Below are positions 9,784 to 20,725 of a stretch of 64,000 bases of DNA, piece after piece (the first letter of the stretch is position 1; every line of letters begins with the position of its first letter). A program made the position numbers and the translations under genes. Source of the stretch: Globisporangium splendens (lineage: Eukaryota > Oomycota > Peronosporomycetes > Pythiales > Pythiaceae); NCBI GenBank assembly GCA_006386115.1, contig VFIW01000008.1:890582-954581 (forward strand). Direction: 5' to 3'. The notes beneath the pieces were generated by a model. That model was not told where the DNA came from, did no database searches, and saw only the letters and a list, made by a program, of their open reading frames with translations.

Positions 9784-12750
9784 GTCGTCGCCGTGTCCGC
9801 TTGCTTCGTCTTTCCGGGCGGATTGCGGAGTGGAGCGGCGTCAGTACAAGCTCACAGACACACGCGCGCGTACGTGTTCAGCGTGTCGTGGACCAAATGG
9901 CGGAATGAAGCGAGGCAAGCGCTTCCTTTAATCGCGCGCGTGCCTTCTCCCATTGGGACTGCCCGCCGACCCTGCCATGTCCTTCCAAATCCAAAAGCGA
10001 GGTGCCACTTTGACGTTAGTACAACTACTTTCGAATACGGTACCCTTTCTAAAACGTCTCATATCTTCATTACACACATTTAGATCATTGTATTGGAAAT
10101 GCTTTCAATTCGCACTGCATCAATGGATTCCCTGTGTAACACGATGAAAGAGGGATGAGTCAAACGCTTGAGGGTGGGAAGTTGGTGATTACGGACTCTT
10201 TCTGCGCCACGAAAGCAGACCGAGATGGGGGGACGGACTTCTTCTTTTGGAGCGTTCTTGGCGGCGATTAATGGCGAGAGCGTGGCGCAAATAGGTTCGG
10301 AAGAAAGAGAAAGCGAATGCAAGTGGCGAAAGCGAGTGGACTGGTTCCATTTTCTAGCCCCATGCGGACACTTGCCTTCTCGTTTTCTCGAGCACTATGC
10401 GAGACTTGAAGGCTTGTGAGCTCAGTTTTAGTGCTGTTTTGGCTACGATTTAGGCGCGTGTCGCTGACGAAACAAGGATCGGGAGGAAAAGAAAGCGACG
10501 AAATGCTCAACAGGAGCTCAGTCAGTAGCACGGATGAGGCACGAGGTCGGGATCGTGTTGATTGGGCGACTGCGCTGCTGCAGTTTCATTCCCGTTGTTA
10601 TTCCGCTGCAAGCACTTGTCGCACTTGATGCATTTCGAAAGTGATGTCCGATACTTTGGTGTAGAACACTAGACGAGCTGCTGCGAAAATGAAGTTGGAA
10701 CACGTTGTGGTGGCCCTTTTCTTCTTTCCCAGCAAAGGAAGCTGAAACAAGCTCTTTTGAAAAGCTTCGGGGGCGAAGCGGTTGCTTCACCACTGATGAA
10801 GCAACACACAATGGCGATGAATCATCACCCCGTTGGCGTGTTGAGTTGACTTGGCTACATTGAAGCTTTCGCATTGCGGGTCTTGTCGTTGATGCTGCAC
10901 AGATCACGGGTGGCTCGCATGGGATAGAAAATGATGCCTGCATGCGATTAAAAAACTCATCCAATTGCGAACGCAACATCAGCAGCAGCTGTTTGTTTAA
11001 CAAAGCACCTCGTTCAAAATCACCGCACGGTCCGAGTGAGAGATTTTCGCTGACATTCTCAACTGAATACGTGCAAATGAATGGCTTGGCCATTGTTGCG
11101 AGCAAAGTGCCCATCATACTGCCTCCCTCCCCCCCCCACACACTGAGCTGCTAAAAATGCTGCTGGAAGAAGTCATCGGCGACTAATCTCATAGTGTCCA
11201 AAGCGCACGTGGAATGGCGATTATCGAAAGCCATTTCGAATCATTTCGATCAACTAATCACTGGTTCAGCTTCCTGCTTCAGGAGAGCGGTCGGCGATGG
11301 GGGAGGGAACGTTTACGGACAAAGGCGTGTTTCGCGGAGCTGTCCAACGCGTCACGATTAATCGATGCGCACACCAGAGACAAGCGCACACGATCTCAAA
11401 CACAAAGACTGAGAAACGGTTGACATAATCCCAAGTGACGGCACGACTGCTTGATGACGAGTCCACGAATCCATCTCCAGAGGATACAGTAGGATCCGCT
11501 TTCGACTTCCGTCCAGTGCAGCTGATGGCAGCTCCGTTTGCTCCTCCGAGAACGTGGTCGTCATCGGCTCAACATTAAGCAAACGAAATGCAGCCTAGCG
11601 AGCATCACGATCTGGGAAGCATCTTGGGTTGTGGTGTCTCAAGTGCTTCAATCAAGCATCAAGCATGACCAATACGTGCTCGAATAGGATACATATAATT
11701 CAGATTTGACCGAAAGTCAAGAACGTTTTCAAAGTGTTTGCAGAGGCTCCGTAATTTCTAGCAAAATGCACTTCAGCGAGAGAGTACCCCGTAGTGCATG
11801 AAGGAAGATGTAAATACTTCATGCTTGGTCGAGGTCCTCATCGATAAAAGTCTACTGCATTGGCCTCAACAAACTCAATGGGAGGTCTATGGTACGGAGG
11901 TGCTACGGTGCGGTCACGACGCACCGAGAAGAACTGCGATCGCAATGGTCATGACAACACCCACGGGCACTGTGTTCATAATGGATCGGACAGCGGACAC
12001 GGCGACAGTGTCAACAAGAACCTTGGCAGACGGCGCAGCAATTGCGCTTGCGACCCTCAACACTCTGGCAGAGTTCTCGAAAAGACGGGTGACTGGCACC
12101 ACAAGCCCAAGCTTCGCGAGGTAGGACGCCACAATCAAGATGTCTCGAAGCGCTTGAAGAAGTCTCACAGCACGAATACGATCCTCATACAACGGCCGAT
12201 GTGTAACTGGAACGCCGCCAACGCGCGGCTGCAGCAGGAACTCTTGACGAAGAAGTATCATCGGGCTTGATAGTCGACCTGGACTTGAGAAACGCTTGTG
12301 CGAACAGAACACACATGGAAGAACAGCTGCCATGTGGGCTCCTAATGCGGAATGTTGACGAATGAAACCATCCTCCAAGTCTGGGTGTTCTCATTTGGGT
12401 CAGATATGCCCAGCAAATCTGACCCAGAGCAGACCATAGCCCTGCAAGACCGGTGACTGAGCTACACTTGATTGAGTCCATTAGTATGCATTAACGACGC
12501 ACCACCCTCTATCCTCGAATCGAGAACATGGATGGTGGTGCATTGCGCGGTTAGCCGAAATGAAGCATTCAGAAAGCATTCAAGAAATGGTAGTACGATA
12601 TAAGAGCGTTTGCACATAAATGCTCTTTCAGTATACATTATAGTCTATCGAGCACCCGCTTAAAAGCGCAAACGTACTTTACCAAACACACACAGCTCGC
12701 TCACTTTTTTCAAGAGCATACATACTTTATCGAAGAGCTACACTACTCTG
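9784..12750. other. Three-kb stretch with no supportable gene
   Basis: The first 150 bp contain the presumed promoter of the ABCA gene. The rest has only open frames that lack recognisable domains, mostly begin at non-ATG codons and conflict between strands. The longest are minus 10518-11141 and minus 11914-12378; the latter ends in a hydrophobic stretch (VPVGVVMTIAIAVLLGAS) but has no credible start. A C-homopolymer lies near 11112-11130 and a short perfect hairpin at 12397-12425. I see no RNA gene and no transposon similarity to other parts of the window. Confidence 0.5.
12397..12425. repeat. Perfect 9-bp inverted repeat (hairpin)
   Basis: GGGTCAGAT and ATCTGACCC are perfect inverted arms separated by 11 bases, within a non-coding stretch. 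Without a following U-tract or a neighbouring gene end I cannot assign a function; it may be chance. Confidence 0.5.
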
Positions 12751-12753
12751 TTG

Positions 12754-12766
12754 CCACTCCATTTTG
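12754..12766 (+). promoter_or_regulatory. Possible oomycete initiator (Inr) element of BUD31
   Basis: CCACTCCATTTTG matches the oomycete initiator core (YCAYTYYNCAWTTT-like) and lies about 110 bases before the BUD31 start codon. The assignment rests on the consensus match only. Confidence 0.4.
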
Positions 12767-12872
12767 TATTGGCGCCATTCGATCGGAAGCAAGAAGCGCA
12801 AGCAAGGCGACTGCACGGACACCAGCGCCCTCCATAGAGCATCCAAGCGCACGCTAAACGGACAGAGACAAG

Positions 12873-13643
12873 ATGTCCAAGTGGACGAAGAAGGGGCGTA
12901 TGCCCGCGGGCTACGAGTACATCCAACCGGTGATGGACGCGCTGGAGCGCGAGCTGCGCGAGAAGATGAACGAGCCGCACGAGGGCAAGCGCAAGTGCGA
13001 GGCGCTCTGGCCCGTGCACCAGATCAACTGGCAGCGCAGTCGGTACGTGTACGACATGTTCTACAAGTACAAGCGTATCTCGCGCGAGGTGTATGATTAC
13101 TGCGTGCGCATGAAGCTCGTGGACGCCAACCTGATCGCCAAGTGGAAGAAGCCGGGCTACGAGCGGCTCTGCAGCACGTTCGCGATCAACACCAAGAACT
13201 ACAACTACGGCACTGTGAGTATCTGTCGCGTGCCCAAGCACCAGCTCTCGGACGATCAGGTGATCCAGGAAAAGCACAGTGGCTGCCGCGGGTGCGCGTC
13301 TGGACCTGGCGGGTACCATAACATCTTTGGCAACAAGTACGGCCAGTACCTGGCGCGCATCCAGATTGCGCGTGAGAAGAAGCAAGAGGAAGCGCAGGGA
13401 GGAGATGTGTGGGCGAATCGCGATGAGGAGCAGGAATATGAGAGCGGCCGCGAAGATGACGATGAGGAGGAAGAAACGAAGAACGACAGTCGAACAGCAT
13501 CCACGAAGAAACGAAAGCAGGATGGTGAAGAAGAGGAACAGAAAGGAGGCAGCGAGTCCGAGTCTGGATCCGATGAAGAAAGCGACGCGTCGGAATCGGA
13601 AGAGGAGCCTCAAGCGACCAAGAAGCAGAAGAAAAGCGATTGA
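12873..13643 (+). CDS. BUD31: BUD31/G10 spliceosome protein with acidic C-terminal extension
   Basis: Single exon, 256 residues. Residues 1-145 match the whole BUD31/G10 family: NEPHEGKRKCEALWP near residue 35, ISREVYDYC, LIAKWKKPGYERLC, ICRVPKHQL and the terminal Cys motif GCRGCASG, whose cysteines bind zinc. BUD31 is a core component of the activated spliceosome and acts in the nucleus in pre-mRNA splicing. Family members normally end right after the Cys motif at about 144-157 residues. This protein continues for about 110 residues, first GGYHNIFGNKYGQYLARIQIAREKK, then a highly charged Glu/Asp/Ser/Lys tail ending KKQKKSD. No stop or splice signal separates the two parts. The identity is secure; the extension's function is unknown. 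Confidence 0.93.
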   Translation: MSKWTKKGRMPAGYEYIQPVMDALERELREKMNEPHEGKRKCEALWPVHQINWQRSRYVYDMFYKYKRISREVYDYCVRMKLVDANLIAKWKKPGYERLCSTFAINTKNYNYGTVSICRVPKHQLSDDQVIQEKHSGCRGCASGPGGYHNIFGNKYGQYLARIQIAREKKQEEAQGGDVWANRDEEQEYESGREDDDEEEETKNDSRTASTKKRKQDGEEEEQKGGSESESGSDEESDASESEEEPQATKKQKKSD

Positions 13644-13788
13644 TAAAGCGCGATATTGCAGCTCCACATTGTGGAAAGCAAGAAAGACAACAGAATACGT
13701 TACAACAGCAATAAAGAGATCCATTTTTAAGACCAAATGACGAAACGACGTTCACTCGTCCATATACGCTCTTCGTTGGGCTCACAAT

Positions 13789-14880
13789 TTACCAGACTCC
13801 AGGACACAATTTCCATTTCGGGAACTTTCCCTTCAGTTCATTGCGGAACTTGGTGTCGTACCAGTCCGAGTTGAACTTTGCCGACACGCACTGGTTCGTG
13901 AGCACCCAGGCGCAGATGAAATATTGCATCGTGTTGCGACCGCCGGTGACCATTGCGAACGCCACGTAGAGCAGGATCTCGGTCGAGTACAGCGGACACC
14001 GGACGTAGTCGAACCAGTCGCCGTGCGGGATCACGTACTTGTTGTGGTGCTTGCGCTTTTGTGTAGCGATGAGGTAGTTGCAGAGCGCCTGGTGGTATGT
14101 CGCGACGACAAAGAGGATCGTGCCCAGCGAGATGCTCACGCGGCGCATCAGCAATGAGCCATCGCTGTCGTTATAATCATTCGCTGCGTCTGCGTCTGAG
14201 AGCACCGCGAGCGCCACGCACAGGTAGTGTATGCATCCGAGAACAAAGCCTACAAAGTAAAAAGCGGCATATAAGTATGAGGCTCACCCTATAGGTACGT
14301 ACTATTCGATGCTGGTTGTATCCATTTGTTTACCTCCAATGTGCATCTTGGAGTCGCCAAACTCGGTGATCAACAGCGATTCCATGAATCTCCTGGCGTT
14401 GTGGAACGTAAACATGCTCAGGAACATGACCACGTCGCGGTTGATCTCAATCGTTTGCTGCGGTGGCGCTTTATTTTCACTCTCGCAGGCGACTGGCGCT
14501 GACTGCAGCACGCGCAACAGCGCCTGGATCAGCGGATTGTCCTGCGCGAACAGCACGAGCAACATGATCGTCGCATTATGCAGCGTGCCCAGTAGATAAA
14601 ACCACGTCCACCAGCTCTTTCTGATCTATAGCAAGCAGCAATGCCATAACACACATGCACAGGTTACGACACAAGCAATGGCGCAAGTAGAACCACATGA
14701 TCATCGCAGCCAACGCACCTCGATTTGCAAGAGTGCAGCGCCGGGGAGCTGTGCGATGGCCGCAGACACACGCGCTTTGCCCGTGAGCGCGAGCCCCTGC
14801 ACGAACGCGCTCTTGAGCGTCACCAGCGCGCCGCCGCTGAGCGCCACCCACAGCAGCTTCCACAGCGTGCTCGCGTCCAT
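13789..14880 (-). CDS. SRD5A3: Polyprenol reductase / steroid 5-alpha-reductase family (SRD5A3/DFG10 type)
   Basis: Three exons: 14880-14719, 14625-14334 and 14249-13789, phases 0 and 1, with donors GTGCGT and GTAAAC and acceptors CTATAG and TTGTAG. They give a 304-residue multi-pass membrane protein close to the family's usual 310-330. The joins restore RKSWWTWFYLLGTLHN, then ARRFMESLLITEFGDSKMHI, FVLGCIHYLC, and the C-terminal reductase module HNKYVIPHGDWFDYVRCPLY with a terminal FPKWKLCPGVW. The conserved GDWF-YV motif and the H/NK before it mark the NADPH-dependent reductase fold. In this branch the enzyme acts on polyprenol-derived substrate to supply dolichol for N-glycosylation in the ER. 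The start is ATG at 14880; an in-frame GTG at 14898 is not needed. It is divergent from the gene at 15203. Confidence 0.88.
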
Positions 14881-15202
14881 TTTCGCCTTTTTCTTCACTT
14901 TGTTGCTGTTTCTCGGACCTTGACTTTATCCACCAATCGTATCATGTTGCATAATATTATTGGCTGAAAATTGTAAGCCAGGTGCGAAATGAACCAATCA
15001 GAGTCTGGACTGAGTCTGTTTGCAGCTCTTCGTCAATGGAAATAGAGATCAGATCAACAGCGACGCCGATCTAAATGCGATGCGCATCATGCGCGATTCT
15101 CCTGTCCTTGAGCCTGATAAACACACGGTTTTCGCCTAGAGCAGCGTTCCATATACACCGCCGTAATAGCTCAATAGCTGACACGTCACTGAATTACCCA
15201 AC

Positions 15203-15988
15203 ATGGTGTCTCGCGGGTCGTCGATCCACCACACGCGCCGCACGTCAAATCCGTTCATGACCACAAGCTCCGGGATCGTCGGCATCAATCTGAACGAGAA
15301 AGTCGCCTTCGACGCGCCACGGCTATCGAGTCCCTATGGCAATAACAACAGCAACCAGACCTCAGCGTCGGCGTCAAGCAACCCATTGACGGAGTTCATG
15401 TACCAGACCACGAGTCGGCAGCTCGGCGACGGCGTCCGCGTCCACAAGCGATCCAAGCTCAGGCAGTGCATGGACAAGATCACGCTCCACAAAGGTGCCG
15501 TATGAAATAACCATGCATGGTGTTGCTGTATTGTGTTTGCCATTGGCATCATCGATTGATTTAATGCCGCTTCGCTTCTTTGTGTCTCGCAGAAGTGGAC
15601 GAAAAAGGGATCGTGAAAATCCGCCATGTCGACGTCGTGCAGCCCTACGACTGCGCGCTCTCGCCCGAAGAATTGCTGCCGCAGCCGATCGATACGCGCA
15701 GTGAGCACCCGCTGTATGCCACCAGGTACGCTATACTGTCCGAAAGATTGTCTTCTCGCTTGCTTGTGTGTGTTTGATTTCATTGTCGATGTCGCGATCT
15801 GATTGCTGGGTTTGTTCTATTGCAGCACGCGCGAAGTCGGCGCCGAGAAATCGCAGCTCAAGGTGGAGATGGAGCGCCTGGGGAGACCGAATTCCTTCAC
15901 GACGTCCTTCAATGGCTTCCGGTACCGCGACTTTGGCTTGAACACGACGATCACGAAGTCGAAGATCTGCGACCAACTGGACTACTAG
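15203..15988 (+). CDS. Small three-exon protein, candidate Piercer-type microtubule inner protein
   Basis: Exons 15203-15494, 15593-15725 and 15826-15988 join in phase (1, then 2) into 195 residues; donors GTGCCG and GTACGC, acceptors CTCGCAG and TTGCAG. The phase match over both introns strongly supports a real gene. Two short blocks recall Piercer (C9orf116/C15orf65) axonemal proteins: FMYQTTSRQLGD, like the family's Y-x-T-(S/N) box, and FNGFRYRDFGLNT followed by SKICD near the C-terminus. If correct, it would line the lumen of flagellar doublet microtubules, which fits a zoospore-forming organism. No membrane segment or signal peptide is seen. The family call rests on short motifs read by eye and could be wrong; the exon structure is firmer. 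Confidence 0.5.
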
Positions 15989-16265
15989 GGTCAGATGCTT
16001 TTCCTAGAATATCACATAATGACATAATAACACCACAATGGCAGGTTACAAGCACAGGTTCTTGTTTTTCAGCGTTCCATTACCATCTTCCCGTGTTTGC
16101 TTTGTTTCTTTTGTGTGTGTTTTTTCTTCTGTGAATATGTGTCATCTGCGCTTTCACCAAAGCATCATCGACCAGACCAATCCCGTTGCAGGGATGGCGT
16201 TGCACCCGATAGTGCTCGTTGTAGCTGCATTCAGTTGGTATAATTGCCGCCGACCGACACGTCAA

Positions 16266-17007
16266 TTAGTCGTAGTCCTTCTTGGAGAAGTCAATGAACA
16301 CCGTCTCCTTCGCAGGCAGTGGCGTCATGTCAATATTAATCGCTTCCAAAGGCGACACTTCGACGTCATCCGGGATCACTCCATCAGGGAAGCACACCTA
16401 AGAAAAGTAGAGTAATGTGATGAGTTCGCATAACGACACGATAAAGCGATCATATTTTGCACAGGCGGACGTACATCTAATGGGATTGGCGCGTTACGCA
16501 TGAAGCGGGAGCCGCCAGGCATGTAGTTGAAGACGTATTTGTCTGGGTGGGTGTAGTGCTCCAGCTTCTCCTGCGCCTCACGCACCAATCGCTTCGCAAG
16601 ACTGTATCGCCATACACATTACAAACAAATCACCACAGCACACACCGTCAGAAACACCACCGGAATTCCATCATCCAATTAAATAAACACCGCAATGGCA
16701 TATACCACACAGCACCATATACACCACACAATAGCGTTATCCAATGGATCTATACGCGCACATCCAATGCGAAAATAAAGACGCACCCGGAGGTTGGGTC
16801 GAGGTTGCGGTTCTGGTCGAACTGCGCGCGGATCTTGGTAGCCTCCTCGTTCCAGAGGCGGCGATCGATGATCCAGCTGTCGAGCGTCTTGAGCGACTGC
16901 TTGTAGAGGCGCTGCACCACCTGCTTGTGCGAGAGCTCCTCCGCGGGCGCGCCGAAGCGGGCCACCACCTCGCGGAAGGTCTTGTTCATGTTGGCGTTCA
17001 CCTTCAT
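16266..17007 (-). CDS. NDUFB9: NDUFB9-like LYR subunit of mitochondrial complex I
   Basis: Three exons: 17007-16787, 16601-16475 and 16397-16266 (donors GTGCGT and GTACGT, acceptors ATACAG and CTTAG), phases 2 and 0, 159 residues. The N-terminal half carries the LYR-type motif HKQVVQRLYKQSLKTLDSW and RRLWNEEATKIRAQFD. The second exon supplies LVREAQEKLEHYTHPDKYVF and MPGGSRFMRN, matching the region of NDUFB9/B22 with HPQPYIFPDSPGG. The third gives an acidic tail ending SKKDYD. NDUFB9 is an accessory subunit of the membrane arm of NADH:ubiquinone oxidoreductase. The start could also be the ATG at 16989. The 3' end faces the 15203 gene (277 bp between stops). Confidence 0.82.
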
Positions 17008-17528
17008 CGTCGCTCGTTTGGTTCCTTCCGTCGTCGGCCACACACAAAAGACGCAGGAAGAGAGGGGGAGGTGTGGAGGCATATTGGCGGGTGGGCACAC
17101 ACCGGTTCAACGGTTCAATGAACCGGTCTATTTGTACATTCAAGTGTAATTTTGATGATTATCAGAAAAGGATCCAAGCAATTTCAAGAATGGACTAGAG
17201 AGAAAGAGTGAAGCTCGCTGTACCCCAGTAAACTGCAACCTCCATTTGTTTTCCAACCAATGAAATTCGCGATCTGATTGTTTCTTTGCCAATCGCAAGG
17301 TTGCAAACTTTTGTAGATGCTTTTTTGCAATTTCGTGCTTCTTTGTCAAGTGGATGCATTGATGCAAAACTCGAGGAAGCAAACAGAAATGGAGGCTGCC
17401 TGCGGTAACGAGCCCATACACGCTGTCGAGGCAACAAGCCTCACTTCTCACCTAGCTAGCAGCAAGCAAGTGACCACGAGGTCAGGAATCAAGGCACGCG
17501 TGACATCCAACGGATCTTATCTCAAAAC
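17008..17528. other. Intergenic stretch upstream of NDUFB9
   Basis: About 520 bp, AT-richer than the flanking genes, containing the presumed NDUFB9 promoter. Open frames here have no recognisable domain. It marks the change from housekeeping genes to the duplicated accessory region. Confidence 0.4.
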
Positions 17529-18400
17529 TCAAGAGATCAGTATTGAAGTGAGATGAAGAGCTTTCTTCTTATGCGCACTGATAACCGTTGGATGACTGTT
17601 TGCCACGTGCAGCCGATACACCGTTGCATTTTGTTTTGCGTCAAGCTTCTGCCAACCACCTGACTTACCACTCTCCTGTGCGCCGATAGCCAAGCCACGC
17701 TGCGAAGAGAGTCGACAAGAGAAATACCAAGAATACAAGAGAGATAGATCATTGTTCGAGTGACGGTGCAACGCGGTCGGGGACGTGTTCAGCACTTCTT
17801 CGTCCGCGGTCGACGGCGAGTGCGCTCGGAGTAGCACAGAACCAGGGCTACTCGCATGCACAAGGGAATCGTCATACCACGCGTCCACGTCTGCATTGAT
17901 CATACTGTTGCTGCACTTTGTCAAAAATTGCCGTTGCTCCAACGACGCTATGAGTCCATTTGTGATGAATACGTGGCGGCAATCGAGGAACTTGTATCCA
18001 ACCTCTTCACATTAGAAGATCGCCAACTCCAGGTATTCGCGCGAGTGTCAGACCCACCGAACATGACAGCGATCTTGTCGACGAACTGCTCCCTTGCACA
18101 CACAGAAGCTCCACGCGCGTAGCAGTAGTATGCGTCGAGTGCAGTCGTGAGAGGAGGGTCTCGGTCTGCTATTTGTTCGTCAAACTTGGTTCTAGCGCGG
18201 TATGCGCAACCCCAAGCCACCAGAGTCACACCGCACAGAACCCACAGTATAATCAAGTTACCATCGATCACCCAATCCATGCGTTTGGAGCACATAGCCA
18301 CCGTAAGATTCGCCATCCCAAGCACGACTGTCGCGTGCAAGAATAGGCAGCTACTCTCTATGTACATTGCGCGGCAACGCAACCGCTGCGAATTCTCCAT
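17529..18400 (-). pseudogene. Membrane-protein family M, copy 1 (disrupted)
   Basis: Read on the minus strand, 18400-17948 encodes two hydrophobic segments (CLFLHATVVLGMANLTVAMC and NLIILWVLCGVTLVAWGCAY). The family motif ALDAYYCYARGASVC and KIAVMFGGSDT follow, then the frame stops at 17948. Another frame (17942-17529) continues with DVDAWYDDSL, equivalent to the VDQWC block of the intact copy at 50393-51526, and with a Ser/Pro-rich stretch. The usual Cys of the WC motif is replaced by Tyr. This is a diverged member broken by at least one stop/frameshift, unless an intron restores it. Possible additional N-terminal sequence lies up to about 18620. The family itself is unrecognised. Confidence 0.55.
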
Positions 18401-18620
18401 GCTTCGCGCTCATGTCGGAGCCAATACCGCCGTCAAGCGCAACTGCGGAGAGCACCTCTGACATAACCGTGTACGAGCAGAACGAAGAAAGAGATTCACT
18501 CGTCATAACGACCGAGGCTTGGACGTCTTTGAGTTTCGTGAGTGAGGCTGCAATTTGTGAAGTGCAGCGTGTTCCTAGCTCCATTGCTACCTCAGTAAAC
18601 GTAGGTACGCGAGTGGTCAA

Positions 18621-19559
18621 GTCTTGTCATCACTCACTTGAGACAACTTGAATGCCGGATCAGGAGAAATCTTTCATAGCATCAACAGCGTCAAAACCGC
18701 CATCGTCCAAATGGACTGAAGTTTCTGGACCAGACTTGATAGAAATGGAGCCACCAATTCTCACTCAGGATTCGTTTGTCAACATTATGGAGCTAGGCTT
18801 CTGGGGTGTCGCCTACGCTGTTGCAGTCGTGGTCTCCAAGTCGGGATGAATTGACGTTCAATCTATAGAGCGCGACCGACGGATCCAAATTCAAGATTCG
18901 AGCCTCATGGTTTCCGGGAAACGGTGAAATCTTGAGCTTCTCTGTTTACAGCCACACGATGTGGGTAGCGCCGTTTTTCTTCAAGAAGCACTAATGACAG
19001 TGCCAACTTGAGGTGATGACACTGCAGCAAAGTTTGGTTCGCATAAAATACAGCAACAGGTGTGCTGTATCTTGTGGACACTGTCAATAGTTTGGTGCAT
19101 CCCCCCTTCCCATCTTTGTTGAACTGGTCCACACGCTTCTCGCCGACTGCCGAGTGGCAGTGTCCATCCACCATTCGCGCCGCCACACAAAATCTAGTCG
19201 CGTTATCTCAACAACAAGAAGCACAGCTACGTATGTCCCCCATTCATGCATTCTCATCCTTGCTCCAGCCACTTTATAGAAGAAACCTGGTCTTCCTTCG
19301 CTCTTTTGTACCCAATACTTGCTTCAAGTTACGTGAGCAGCAGTGGGTTCAAAAGAACACAACACCACGAAATGCAAAGAAGTGGTGGTACGGAGATGAG
19401 GAGCTCCAGCAGATGGAACCAGGGACAGCGAACGCCTTCTGTTGACCGTCACGAACGCAAGGCATGAGCTGGGTCCTTCCCGTTCTCAGTCACATATTTG
19501 CTGCGCAAAAGAGACAAGGAAGAAACAAAAGAGAAGCAACCCAGACTTTGAAGCAAACC
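18621..19559. other. Intergenic region upstream of the VYY-repeat gene, part of a segmental duplication
   Basis: About 940 bp. A 65-codon plus-strand frame (18652-18849) ends in a hydrophobic stretch but has no other support. The part from about 19280 to 19559 is recognisably similar to about 40850-41119, upstream of the paralogous small gene (for example CCCAAT-x-CTTGCTTCAAGTTAC in both). The two upstream regions are therefore duplicates. Confidence 0.5.
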
Positions 19560-20003
19560 ATGGCGAGGGTCATCGTCGTGTCTGGGGGCGAAGAAGGAAC
19601 GTCAGCGTTTGTCTACATTGGCATCGGGATCGGCGTGCTCTTCGCGCTCATATGCATCGTGGCGTGCTGTATGGAATTGTGCGGCGTGGAGCTCGACGAG
19701 GACAAGAAGAAGAGGGAAGAAGCCGAGGCTGCTGCTGCCGCCGCCGCCGAGGCGCAGGCGCACAACAACTCTGTCCAGCCACCCCAAGGCGCACAGCACA
19801 CTGTGTACTACGCCATGAACCCGGAAACCAACGTGCCCGTGTACTACGTTGTGAACCAGGAGACGAACGTGCCCGTGTACTGCGTTGTGAACCAGGAGAC
19901 CGGCCAGCCCGTGTACTACGTGTTGCGGCAACAGGATACTGCAACCGTGACCACGACGCCGGCTACTACTACAAATGCACAGACTAGTAATAGCGTTGTT
20001 TGA
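19560..20003 (+). CDS. Small single-pass membrane protein with 12-residue VYY repeats (paralog 1)
   Basis: 147 residues from ATG 19560. This start is chosen because the paralog at 41120 aligns from the same point; an upstream in-frame ATG at 19464 is less likely. Order: a short polar N-terminus; one membrane helix with a Gly/Ile-rich start (YIGIGIGVLFALICIVACC); a charged Lys/Glu then poly-Ala segment; and four copies of a 12-residue repeat of the form VYY-(A/V)-(M/V)-N-x-E-T-x-x-P, ending in a Thr-rich tail. Without a signal peptide it could be a type I or III single-pass protein, with the repeats on either side. I do not recognise the family. Its flanks are shared with the 41-kb copy, so the gene and surroundings were duplicated together. 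Confidence 0.65.
   Translation: MARVIVVSGGEEGTSAFVYIGIGIGVLFALICIVACCMELCGVELDEDKKKREEAEAAAAAAAEAQAHNNSVQPPQGAQHTVYYAMNPETNVPVYYVVNQETNVPVYCVVNQETGQPVYYVLRQQDTATVTTTPATTTNAQTSNSVV
19803..19946 (+). repeat. Four tandem 36-bp coding repeats
   Basis: Four in-frame 36-bp units starting GTGTACTRC, each encoding VYYAMNPETNVP or a variant. Units 2 and 3 are most similar. The paralog at 41351-41458 has three units, so copy number differs between paralogs. Confidence 0.85.
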
Positions 20004-20698
20004 GAAGTTAGGAAAGGAACTCGTCCGACTTGGTGGCGAACCTTGCGTATGAACTCGTAGGGAGAATGTAGCTGTGAGTACAATTCCTTTCGCTGAATAT
20101 GAGACTTGGATGTATTCTGCTGTGGATTCTTACTTCTATCATATTGTGATATGGTGACATGAGGCTCAACCGCAATAATGCTGAAATGCTATTCATGCTC
20201 GCGTAGCTACTGTAGACAAGACAACAGCAGAACCAGCGACCTGGTAGCTCGATTCACGTCAATTTCAGTAGCAAAGCTTTAGAGCAGGTATCTCAAACGG
20301 TATTCTCTAGCGAATCAGAAAAGATGCAATACACATATCGAAGCTCTTTCTCCTGTGTAGCTAGAACTCGCCAGACTGCCCTCTTGAGCGGACTCGAAAG
20401 GCCCAAAGTGCAAGAGATGGAGTTCAGTGCATTTGCCATTTTTGCTGGCTGAATGCGATGACAAACGTCCGATTTCGAATTTTGAAAAAAAAAAAGGAGC
20501 TGCAATCGCAGACGACTCGTTCGGACGAATTAGCAGAAAGGTAACGTGATCTCAACTGGATTACCCGATTAAGCATGAATGCACGCGAATGTGATCCTGA
20601 AGTTTAGCGTCCTTTTATGTTCGAGTACGATCACCATCAGCATAGAGTGATGGTAGTCCATGAGTGCACGTCCCATGTTTGAGAGAAGGTAATTCAAT
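20004..20698. other. Intergenic region, duplicated downstream flank
   Basis: About 700 bp without a gene. The segment 20010-20290 is similar to about 41510-41820 downstream of the second VYY-repeat gene (shared ACTCGTCC-x-ACTTGGTGGC and GTAGCTAYYGYAGACAA blocks). An A11 run lies near 20485. The LINE B/C 3' tail begins at its right end. Confidence 0.5.
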
Positions 20699-20725
20699 TT
20701 ATCTTTATAAGGTGAGGTATATTTA
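20699..20725 (-). mobile_element. Separated 3' tail of LINE B/C, including 16-bp target duplication
   Basis: TTATCTTTATAAGG-TGAGG-TATATTTA is the 3' end of the LINE family (antisense here). The last 16 bases (20710-20725, AGGTGAGGTATATTTA) recur at 25815-25830 at the other end of LINE A. LINE A therefore inserted into the 3' UTR of this older copy and split it. Confidence 0.7.

Noticed and set aside
10518..11141. 207-codon minus-strand frame
   Set aside because: Starts at a non-ATG codon, has no recognisable motif or splice support, and its composition looks like chance.
11914..12378. Minus-strand frame ending in a hydrophobic helix
   Set aside because: No ATG start and no family resemblance. 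The opposite strand is equally open, so coding cannot be supported.
18652..18849. 65-codon plus-strand frame with a hydrophobic end
   Set aside because: Considered as a family M C-terminus on the plus strand, but the loop motifs are absent and it lies among minus-strand copies.
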